This document shows positions 1 to 4,876 of a stretch of DNA of 5,321 bases, one piece after another (the stretch's first letter is position 1; each line of letters opens with the position of its first letter). This DNA comes from Planctomycetaceae bacterium (GTDB taxonomy: Bacteria; Planctomycetota; Planctomycetia; Pirellulales; Thermoguttaceae), in contig DOEZ01000255.1 in NCBI GenBank assembly GCA_003532715.1, forward strand, positions 1 to 5,321. The letters run 5' to 3'. Both the position numbers and the translations under genes were made by a program. The notes below the pieces were generated by a model. It searched no databases. It saw only the letters and a program-made list of their open reading frames with translations, and had not been told where the DNA came from.

Positions 1-144
1 GACCCGACCGCTCGACGCGAGCCGCTCTGGTCCATCGCGCCGGTATTGGCGCTCGGGCTGGGCGTCTTGGTTTTGGGAGTCTACCTGCCGCCGCGACTCG
101 CGGACCTGCTGCGCGAGGCGGCCGCCGTCTTGGGAGCCAACTGA
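1..144 (+). CDS. C-terminal end of a hydrogenase-4/complex I-type membrane subunit (HyfF-like), partial
   Basis: Only the last 47 codons and the TGA stop (142-144) are present; the gene begins before the window. The visible peptide has one hydrophobic segment (about residues 11-30, running from SIAPVLALGL to VYLP), then a short amphipathic tail (RLADLLREAAAVLGAN). This is how antiporter-like membrane subunits of the NuoL/HyfF family commonly end. The stop overlaps the start of the next gene in a TGATG (142-146), so the two are almost certainly translationally coupled. The identity rests mainly on the downstream genes, which encode the large and small subunits of a group 4 hydrogenase-like complex; in such operons HyfF normally precedes HyfG. 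The predicted role is a proton-translocating membrane-arm subunit. It could be another membrane subunit of the same complex, since too little is visible to separate paralogues. Confidence 0.6.
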   Translation, partial: DPTARREPLWSIAPVLALGLGVLVLGVYLPPRLADLLREAAAVLGAN

Positions 145-1649
145 TGTCCACGACCCGAACCCTTGCCATCCCGAACGGCCACGCCTTCGCGATCGCCGAC
201 TGTCCGGTGTTGCCGATCGAGACGTTCCGCCAGGAGGTCATCGACGGCGTGGCGGCCGGGGCTCGGCTTTCGGCCCTGTTCGCCTTTCCCGCCGACTCGG
301 GCTGCTTGCGGCTCTTGGCCGCGCTATCGCGCGCCGACCAAGGCGATGTGGCGATCGCATCGGCCGAGGTTCGCGACGAGTATCCGGCCATCACCCCCGA
401 ATGCCCTCAAGCCCACCTCCACGAGCGCGAGATTTTCGAGCAATGGAACGTTCGGCCGATCGGCCATCCCTGGCTCAAACCGGTTCGCGGAATGGGGGCG
501 CGCCGAGAAGCGGCTCCCGCCGTCGCGCACGATGGCGCCACCGAGTTCTTCCAGATGGAAGGCGACGAGGTCCACGAAGTCGCCGTCGGGCCGGTCCACG
601 CGGGCATCATCGAGCCAGGCCACTTCCGCTTCCAGTGCCACGGCGAAACGGTCTACCACCTCGAAATCGCGTTGGGCTACCAGCATCGCGGAGTGGAGCG
701 GGCGATGGTCGGCGGCCCCACGCCGCGAGCCATCCACTACATGGAAACACTGGCCGGCGACAGCACGGCCGGCCACGCCACCGCCTATTGCCGCGCCGTC
801 GAGGCCGTCAGCGCGACGCGCGTTCCGGCTCGGGGGCAGTTTCTCCGCGGGGTGACCCTGGAATTGGAACGCGTGGCCAACCATATCGGCGATCTCGGCG
901 CAATGGCGGGCGACGTCGGTTTTCTGCCGACCATGGCCTACTGCGGACGCATCCGCGGCGACGTGCTCAACCTGACGGCCATGCTGTGCGGCAACCGTTT
1001 CGGCCGCGGCATGATTCGCCCCGGCGGCGTCGCTTTCGACCTGGATGCCCGCGTGGTCGAGGAGCTTCGCCGGCGCTTGGACCTGGTCGCGAGCGACGCG
1101 CGCAGCGCGGTCGAGTTGATGTGGAACACGCCGTCGGTGATGGCCCGCTTCGACGGCGTCGGCGTGGTGCCGTTGGACGTGTGCAGGCAACTCGGCCTGG
1201 TGGGGGTGGCGGCAAGGGCATGCGGCGCGCCGCGCGACGTCCGCGACGATTTCCCCTACGGAATCTACCGCTTCACCCACATCCCGATCTCGACGTGGAA
1301 CACGGGCGACGTCTTCGCGCGAGCTTACGTCCGATGGAGCGAAGTGAAGCGGTCGTTGGCGTTCATTCGCGAGCAACTCGACGCGCTTCCCGGGGGACGC
1401 GTGATCGCGCCGTCGGCCGGTCCCCTGGCCGCGAACCGAGCCGCCGTGACGCTGATCGAGGGTTGGCGAGGCGAGATCTGTCACGTGGCCCTGACCGACG
1501 GCGATGGCCGCTTCGCCTCGTACAAGGTGGTCGATCCTTCGTTTCACAACTGGTTCGGCCTGGCCATGGCGTTGCGAAACCAGGAGATTTCCGACTTCCC
1601 GCTGTGCAACAAGAGCTTCAATCTCTCCTACTGCGGTCACGATCTGTAA
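144..1649 (+). CDS. Hydrogenase-4-like large subunit, NuoC-NuoD (HyfG-like) fusion lacking [NiFe] ligands
   Basis: The 501-residue protein resembles the HyfG/HycE fusion of a NuoC-type 30-kDa domain (about 1-115) and a NuoD/hydrogenase large-subunit domain (about 140-501). The NuoC signature is visible at 93-113 (HEREIFEQWNVRPIGHPW). The large-subunit part begins at GPVHAGIIEPGHF (149-161) and continues through HLEIALGYQHRGVE (172-185) and ELERVANHIGDLG (240-252). Where catalytic hydrogenases carry the first CxxC, this protein has AGDS (204-207). Where they carry DPCxxC, it has DPSFHN (464-469). All four nickel-iron ligands are therefore missing, and it probably does not make or use H2. This fits Ehr-type complexes, in which the subunit is structural or carries electrons to another site. 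The start at 144 overlaps the upstream stop and has GGGAG 7 nt upstream (132-136). The length is slightly below that of E. coli HycE/HyfG. The C-terminus (DFPLCNKSFNLSYCGHDL) appears intact. Confidence 0.9.
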   Translation: MSTTRTLAIPNGHAFAIADCPVLPIETFRQEVIDGVAAGARLSALFAFPADSGCLRLLAALSRADQGDVAIASAEVRDEYPAITPECPQAHLHEREIFEQWNVRPIGHPWLKPVRGMGARREAAPAVAHDGATEFFQMEGDEVHEVAVGPVHAGIIEPGHFRFQCHGETVYHLEIALGYQHRGVERAMVGGPTPRAIHYMETLAGDSTAGHATAYCRAVEAVSATRVPARGQFLRGVTLELERVANHIGDLGAMAGDVGFLPTMAYCGRIRGDVLNLTAMLCGNRFGRGMIRPGGVAFDLDARVVEELRRRLDLVASDARSAVELMWNTPSVMARFDGVGVVPLDVCRQLGLVGVAARACGAPRDVRDDFPYGIYRFTHIPISTWNTGDVFARAYVRWSEVKRSLAFIREQLDALPGGRVIAPSAGPLAANRAAVTLIEGWRGEICHVALTDGDGRFASYKVVDPSFHNWFGLAMALRNQEISDFPLCNKSFNLSYCGHDL

Positions 1650-1662
1650 GGCGAGGAAAACC

Positions 1663-2445
1663 ATGTTCGACGTGCTGCTGGCCCGATGGAAACAAGGACA
1701 TCGCACAATGCGATATCCGGCGGGGCCGCCCCCCGAACTGCCCGAGCGATTCGCCGGCCGGCCCACGATCGAGGCGAGCCGATGCACGCCCGAATGTGGC
1801 CGATGCGTCGAGGTTTGCCCCACCGGCGCGGTCGGCTTCGGCTCGGCCGGGCACGACGTTCGAATCGACACCGGACGCTGTCTGTTCTGCCGGGCGTGCG
1901 AAGCGGTTTGCGACGCGGGGGCGATCGTCTTTTCGCGAGACTACCGGATGGCGGCGTCGCGACGCGAGGATCTCGTCGTTCGCGACGCGGCCGAACGCGC
2001 GGCGGTCGAGCTGGGCGAGGAGTCTCGGCGTCTCTTCGGGCGATCGCTCAGACTCCGGCAGGTCAGCGCCGGAGGGTGCAATGCGTGCGAAGCCGATACG
2101 AACGTGTTGGGGACGCCGGCGTGGGATCTGGGCCGGTTCGGCATCCAGTTTGTCGCCTCGCCGCGCCACGCCGACGGGCTGTTGATTACCGGCCCGGTGC
2201 CCGAAAACATGCGTCACGCCCTGCAAGCAACCTACGACGCCGTCGGGCGGCCGAAATTGGTGATCGTCGTGGGAGCATGCGCGATTTCGGGCGGTCCCTA
2301 CGCGGATCATCCCGAGGTTCACAACGGCGCGGCGACGTTGCTGCCCGTCGATCTATTCGTGCCGGGCTGCCCACCGCACCCGCTGACGATCTTGCACGCC
2401 TTGCTCGAATTGCTTCGAAAGATCCCGGAATCGACCGGGCCGTAA
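1663..2445 (+). CDS. Fused ferredoxin (HyfH/NuoI-like) and hydrogenase small subunit (HyfI/NuoB-like)
   Basis: This 260-residue protein joins two subunits that are separate in most hydrogenase-4 and complex I operons. Residues about 37-90 form a ferredoxin with two [4Fe-4S] motifs: CTPECGRCVEVCP (C41, C45, C48, C52) and CLFCRACEAVC (C73, C76, C79, C83). The first has three residues instead of two between its first cysteines. Residues about 125-255 are the NuoB/HyfI domain and keep the four expected proximal-cluster ligands: CNACE (C139, C142), GACA (C206) and GCPPHP (C236). The protein should pass electrons along the peripheral arm to the interface with the upstream large subunit. I start it at ATG 1663 because GAGG (1653-1656) lies 6 nt upstream. 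The open frame extends further upstream, but only inside the preceding gene. The gap to that gene is 13 nt, so one operon is likely. The stop lies 8 nt from that of the convergent protease gene. Confidence 0.9.
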   Translation: MFDVLLARWKQGHRTMRYPAGPPPELPERFAGRPTIEASRCTPECGRCVEVCPTGAVGFGSAGHDVRIDTGRCLFCRACEAVCDAGAIVFSRDYRMAASRREDLVVRDAAERAAVELGEESRRLFGRSLRLRQVSAGGCNACEADTNVLGTPAWDLGRFGIQFVASPRHADGLLITGPVPENMRHALQATYDAVGRPKLVIVVGACAISGGPYADHPEVHNGAATLLPVDLFVPGCPPHPLTILHALLELLRKIPESTGP

Positions 2446-2453
2446 CGCCGGGC

Positions 2454-3632
2454 TCACGGCTCGAGATTGAAGTTCTGCATGGCGTCGAGTTTCGCCGTCA
2501 GCGTGATTTCCTCACGGTCCCGGAAGACGACCATTGAGACTTCCTTGCCGATTGGGCTGAAGCTGATCAGGTTGACCAGGTGGTTGTCGTCGGCGACGGG
2601 AATGCCTTCGTAGGCCAGGATGACGTCCCCCGCTTGCAGCTTGGCCTCGCCGGCCGGCGAGCCTTGGGTGATGCCCTTGATCAGCGCCCCCATGGGCCGA
2701 GGCAGGCCCATTCGCTTGGCCAGCGCCGCGTCGAAAGTCCGCTCGATCGTGACGCCTAGAAACGCCCGATCGACTTTGCCGTGGTCGATCAACTGGCCGG
2801 CAATCTGCATGAACATCTTGATGGGGATGGCGAATCCGATTCCCTCGCTTCCGCCCGAATTGCTGGCGATGGCCGTGTTGATGCCGACGATCTCGCCTCG
2901 CAGGTTGATCAACGGGCCGCCGCTGTTGCCCGGATTGATCGCGGCGTCGGTCTGGATGAAGTCCTGGAACTTGACGCCCGTGCCGCCCAACTGCAACGCG
3001 CGGCGGTTCTTCGCGCTGACAATGCCGAAGGTGACCGAGTGGCTCAGGCCGAACGGACTGCCGACCGCCAGGACGAAGTCGCCAATTTCCAAGGCGTCGC
3101 TGTCGCCGATCCGCGCGTCGATCAGGTGCGGCCCTTCGATCTCCATCACGGCCACGTCGGTTTCCGCGTCTTCCCACAACCGGGTCGGAATCGGATGCAG
3201 CAACCGTCGGTCGGCCAGCACGATGCGGATGCCTTCGGGGATGGCGCCGCGTACCACGTGCCGATTGGTCAGGACGTAGTACCGGCCCTTCCGCTTGATG
3301 ATGACGCCTGAGCCCGCTTCCTCGATTTGCCCGCCTTGACCATGCTGAAGCGTTCGAGGATTGGAAACGTCGGCTTCAATGTGAACGACCGTCGGACCGA
3401 TCAGCTTGGCGACCGTTTTGATGACCTGGGACTGGCGGCGGAGCAGCTCGCTCTGCGCCTCGAGCTGCCCATAAAGCTCGGCCTGGGCCTCCTCCGAGAT
3501 CATCCCTCGGCTCTGCGACACCGACGAGACGGGGGCCTGGGCCCCAACGGGAACCGCCGGCAAGGCGATCAGACACAGAAGCAGCGCCATCGACAGTGCG
3601 GGGCGAATCCGCGCGCGGGAGAGTACGGGCAT
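2454..3632 (-). CDS. htrA: HtrA/Deg family exported serine protease with one PDZ domain
   Basis: The 392-residue protein is an S1C (HtrA/DegP/DegQ-like) protease. Residues 1-33 look like a Sec signal peptide: basic start (RARIR), hydrophobic core (ALSMALLLCLIALPAV) and a probable cleavage after AQA (31-33). Residues about 45-75 are polar and helix-prone, possibly a short coiled coil. The protease domain spans about 76-283 with a complete triad: H125 in TNRHVV, D159 in ETDVAV and S237 in NPGNSGGP. A single PDZ domain follows at about 285-380 (FLGVTIE, then GSPAGEAKLQAGDVI), so it resembles DegS or a short DegQ rather than two-PDZ DegP. It probably degrades or monitors misfolded envelope proteins. 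The ATG at 3632 is preceded in frame, one codon earlier, by TGA, so the start cannot move upstream; the next Met (15) would remove the basic n-region. No good Shine-Dalgarno is visible. A candidate promoter lies at 3730-3758. Confidence 0.93.
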   Translation of the reverse strand: MPVLSRARIRPALSMALLLCLIALPAVPVGAQAPVSSVSQSRGMISEEAQAELYGQLEAQSELLRRQSQVIKTVAKLIGPTVVHIEADVSNPRTLQHGQGGQIEEAGSGVIIKRKGRYYVLTNRHVVRGAIPEGIRIVLADRRLLHPIPTRLWEDAETDVAVMEIEGPHLIDARIGDSDALEIGDFVLAVGSPFGLSHSVTFGIVSAKNRRALQLGGTGVKFQDFIQTDAAINPGNSGGPLINLRGEIVGINTAIASNSGGSEGIGFAIPIKMFMQIAGQLIDHGKVDRAFLGVTIERTFDAALAKRMGLPRPMGALIKGITQGSPAGEAKLQAGDVILAYEGIPVADDNHLVNLISFSPIGKEVSMVVFRDREEITLTAKLDAMQNFNLEP

Positions 3633-3676
3633 AACTCAGTCGGCCCACATAAAAAGGGGGGTGGATCGAGGCCAAT

Positions 3677-3708
3677 GGCCGGTCCAGCGTGATCCGGCGA
3701 TACCGGCC
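3677..3708. repeat. 7-bp GC inverted repeat between the dksA-like and htrA-like genes
   Basis: GGCCGGT (3677-3683) and ACCGGCC (3702-3708) are perfect inverted repeats around an 18-nt loop. On the - strand a C6T5 run (3661-3651) follows about 15 nt after the stem, too far for a standard intrinsic terminator. It could be a weak terminator of the dksA-like transcript, or a hairpin in the htrA leader, since the candidate htrA promoter lies upstream of it. Confidence 0.3.
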
Positions 3709-3729
3709 CCGCCAGACGCACCTAAAACG

Positions 3730-3758
3730 AGTCTACGGCGGCGACACCTGGAAATCAA
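3730..3758 (-). promoter_or_regulatory. Candidate sigma70-type promoter for the htrA-like gene
   Basis: On the - strand TTGATT (3758-3753) and TAGACT (3735-3730) are separated by exactly 17 nt. Each matches four of six consensus bases. Transcription would start near 3723, giving a leader of about 90 nt before the ATG at 3632. It lies just downstream of the dksA-like stop codon, which would let the protease be transcribed separately. Planctomycete promoter consensus is poorly defined, so this is tentative. Confidence 0.25.
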
Positions 3759-3761
3759 GCC

Positions 3762-4211
3762 TCAGGAGAGGTCGAGTTCCATGTCGTTGAGCGAGACGTC
3801 GTGTTCGTCGGAGTGCGCATCCAGCAGGCGGCCCCAGTCCGCTTCCGAATCATTCGTCGAACCGCTTCGTTCGACCTCGCGCTGGCACTTGATGCAGTAC
3901 GTGGCGTACGGCAATGCATTGAGCCGCGCCATGGGGATGTTGGTGTTGCAGCCCTCGCAGATGCCATAGTGCCCGTCGCGCATCCGCTCCAGCGCGTTTT
4001 CCGTTCGCGCCAACTCCTGGCTCTCGACCTGGGCAAGCTGCGAACTGATTTCGTCGTGGACCGAATCGAGAGCCGCGTCCACCACGTCACCCGACGCCTG
4101 GCCCCTGAGTTCCTTGAGCGAACTTAGGTCGCCGGCGAGAACTCGGCGCAGCGCGTCGCGCCGCTTGATCAACACTTCGCGGAGGTTCAGGATCGCTTCT
4201 TTGCGGGACAT
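3762..4211 (-). CDS. dksA: DksA/TraR family C4 zinc-finger RNA polymerase-binding protein
   Basis: The 149-residue protein has a long charged helical region (about 2-77, probable coiled coil) followed by a C4 zinc finger CEGC-x17-CIKC (C85, C88, C106, C109), the DksA spacing. The coiled-coil tip keeps the DxxDxA motif (D42, D45, A47). The distance from the first tip Asp to the first finger Cys is 43 residues, the same as D71 to C114 in E. coli DksA. This supports binding in the RNA polymerase secondary channel and control of stress or ppGpp-responsive transcription. It lacks the roughly 30-residue N-terminal segment of E. coli DksA and instead has an acidic tail of about 40 residues after the finger. 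I choose ATG 4211 because AAGGTGA (4223-4217) sits 5 nt upstream. An in-frame GTG at 4220 would add three residues but overlaps that ribosome binding site. The htrA-like gene follows on the same strand. Confidence 0.88.
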   Translation of the reverse strand: MSRKEAILNLREVLIKRRDALRRVLAGDLSSLKELRGQASGDVVDAALDSVHDEISSQLAQVESQELARTENALERMRDGHYGICEGCNTNIPMARLNALPYATYCIKCQREVERSGSTNDSEADWGRLLDAHSDEHDVSLNDMELDLS

Positions 4212-4216
4212 CACAT

Positions 4217-4223
4217 TCACCTT
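4217..4223 (-). promoter_or_regulatory. Ribosome binding site that sets the dksA-like start
   Basis: AAGGTGA on the - strand is a strong Shine-Dalgarno match, 5 nt before ATG 4211. It covers the alternative GTG start at 4220, which argues for the ATG. Confidence 0.6.
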
Positions 4224-4243
4224 GGTGTCCGACCCTGGCTGCG

Positions 4244-4265
4244 CTGAAGGACCGCCCCCCTTCAG
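4244..4265 (-). promoter_or_regulatory. Hairpin in the leader of the dksA-like gene
   Basis: On the - strand CTGAAGG (4265-4259) and CCTTCAG (4250-4244) form a 7-bp stem around an 8-nt G-rich loop (GGGGCGGT). It ends 20 nt before the ribosome binding site. No T-run follows, so it is not a terminator. It could affect mRNA stability or translation. Confidence 0.4.
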
Positions 4266-4318
4266 ATGAGCCTTCGGCGAACTCCTCTTCTGGAATTCTG
4301 TTCACGTTTCAGAACGAC

Positions 4319-4348
4319 AAAAACGACCGTGAGGATGAGACACGGTCG
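4319..4348 (-). terminator. Intrinsic (Rho-independent) terminator, - strand
   Basis: Read on the - strand, CGACCGTG (4348-4341) and CACGGTCG (4331-4324) make a perfect 8-bp stem around a 9-nt loop, followed at once by TTTTT (4323-4319). This is the canonical intrinsic terminator layout, and it works only in this direction, since no T-run follows on the + strand. No gene is recognised upstream of it on the - strand. The dksA-like start lies 107 nt downstream in the same direction, so it may end a small RNA or act as an attenuator in the dksA leader. Confidence 0.75.
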
Positions 4349-4550
4349 GATTGAGTCGCTCACATCACCAACCAAACTATAGTACGCGACGCCGAATTGT
4401 GCGGGAAAAAAACGCCAAACCGTTTTCGCACGCCGCCCAAGTGTCCCGCAAGTTCGCAATCTTTGATGGATCAAGAACTTATGGCACATCCGCAACGACC
4501 GGCGAACCGTTCGTCCGGCATGGGACCGTCCGCGATTCCCGGACACTTAC

Positions 4551-4595
4551 GCGGGCCGCAAATCGTCGAGTGCCCGCCTCGCGGGAGCCGTCCCG
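4551..4595. repeat. Four alternating complementary segments with mutually exclusive hairpins
   Basis: Four short segments follow one another: GCGGGC (4551-4556), GCCCGC (4572-4577), GCGGGA (4581-4586) and TCCCG (4591-4595). Each can pair with its neighbour: the first two by 6 bp across a 15-nt loop, the middle two by 5 bp (CCCGC/GCGGG, 3-nt loop), the last two by 5 bp (CGGGA/TCCCG, 4-nt loop). The pairings exclude one another. No T-run follows on either strand. Confidence 0.4.
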
Positions 4596-4613
4596 TTTCC
4601 GCTATCGGATAAT

Positions 4614-4694
4614 CGTCAAAACCGGCAAGGATATACAGCCGTTTTTCCCGTTCTTCGCGGGAACGGTCCAAAGCCGAGTAGCGTCGTTTTGACG
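4614..4694. repeat. Nested inverted repeat, possible RNA structure or operator
   Basis: CGTCAAAAC (4614-4622) and GTTTTGACG (4686-4694) are perfect 9-bp inverted repeats. Just inside, CGGC (4623-4626) can pair with GCCG (4673-4676). At the centre is a hairpin: CCGTT (4639-4643) with AACGG (4662-4666), and CCCG (4647-4650) with CGGG (4658-4661), leaving a TTT bulge and a 7-nt loop. The right arm contains the -35 element of the candidate FHA promoter, and the left arm has the same TTGACG on the - strand. Confidence 0.45.
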
Positions 4695-4717
4695 GATCGG
4701 CAATCGTAAGCTAAATG
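4689..4717 (+). promoter_or_regulatory. Candidate sigma70-type promoter for the FHA gene
   Basis: TTGACG (4689-4694) matches five of six -35 bases and is followed after 17 nt by TAAATG (4712-4717), a weak -10 (three of six). Transcription would begin near 4724, leaving a leader of about 150 nt before ATG 4877. The -35 lies within the right arm of the 4614-4694 inverted repeat, so a protein bound there could control it. Confidence 0.35.
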
Positions 4718-4724
4718 GGTGAGA

Positions 4725-4745
4725 GGACTTACCGGCAGCCAGTCC
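4725..4745 (+). promoter_or_regulatory. Small hairpin at the start of the FHA gene leader
   Basis: GGACT (4725-4729) and AGTCC (4741-4745) form a 5-bp stem around an 11-nt loop. It would lie at the very 5' end of a transcript from the candidate promoter at 4689-4717. It is short and could be chance. Confidence 0.25.
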
Positions 4746-4749
4746 AGGC

Positions 4750-4794
4750 CGACACCACCCGTCGCCCCCTATAAGGGGCCGATTCCGGGTGTCG
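4750..4794 (+). promoter_or_regulatory. Two-level hairpin in the leader of the FHA gene
   Basis: CGACACC (4750-4756) pairs with GGTGTCG (4788-4794) by 7 bp. Inside, GCCCC (4764-4768) pairs with GGGGC (4775-4779) around CTATAA. The outer stem has an exclusive alternative, CACCCG (4756-4761) with CGGGTG (4786-4791). No T-run follows, so it is not an intrinsic terminator in either direction. It could be a leader structure or a protein-binding site. Confidence 0.4.
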
Positions 4795-4876
4795 CCGCCG
4801 ACCGACGCGAATCAGGGGGTCGCATCGCCGGACTTTCGATCCTCTGGCTGGTTCTCGCACGAACAGGTGGAACATC

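Larger units (their letters stand above)
4221..4876. other. Structured intergenic region between divergent dksA-like and FHA genes
   Basis: No convincing protein gene is present here. The short open frames lack ribosome binding sites, domain character and codon regularity. By hand count 4291-4420 is about 48% GC, clearly below the flanking genes. Besides the features listed separately, it contains an inverted repeat AAGTTC (4450-4455) / GAACTT (4475-4480) with an inner TTGA/TCAA stem, a GTCCG (4528-4532) / CGGAC (4540-4544) hairpin, and a run of seven As (4406-4412). I saw no signatures of tmRNA, RNase P RNA, SRP RNA, tRNA or a familiar riboswitch. Confidence 0.6.

Noticed and set aside
1504..1662. 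Upstream extension of the ferredoxin-small subunit fusion to 1504
   Set aside because: The extra 53 residues lie inside the end of the large-subunit gene and match no family; ATG 1663 has a clear ribosome binding site.
324..1871. A 515-codon open frame on the - strand, and a 594-codon + frame at 401-2185
   Set aside because: Both overlap the clearly conserved HyfG-like and fusion genes. Their products are Arg/Ala/His-rich with no domain character, typical of shadow frames in GC-rich DNA.
2439..2460. GCCGT/ACGGC inverted repeat spanning both convergent stop codons, as a shared terminator
   Set aside because: Only 5 bp with a 12-nt loop and no T-run on either strand.
4376..4383. Palindromic ACTATAGT resembling a -10 box on both strands
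   Set aside because: No -35 element at 16-18 nt on either strand; a - strand transcript from here would reach the terminator within about 50 nt.
4262..4546. 94-codon open frame on the - strand upstream of the dksA-like gene
   Set aside because: It reads straight through the intrinsic terminator at 4319-4348, has no recognisable domain, and lacks a ribosome binding site.
4351..4692. 113-codon open frame on the + strand in the intergenic region
   Set aside because: Low-complexity basic product with no domain or ribosome binding site, and it covers the inverted repeats, which explain the sequence better.
4221..4876. Possible tmRNA, RNase P RNA, SRP RNA, tRNA or CRISPR
   Set aside because: None of their signature sequences or regularly spaced repeats could be found on either strand.
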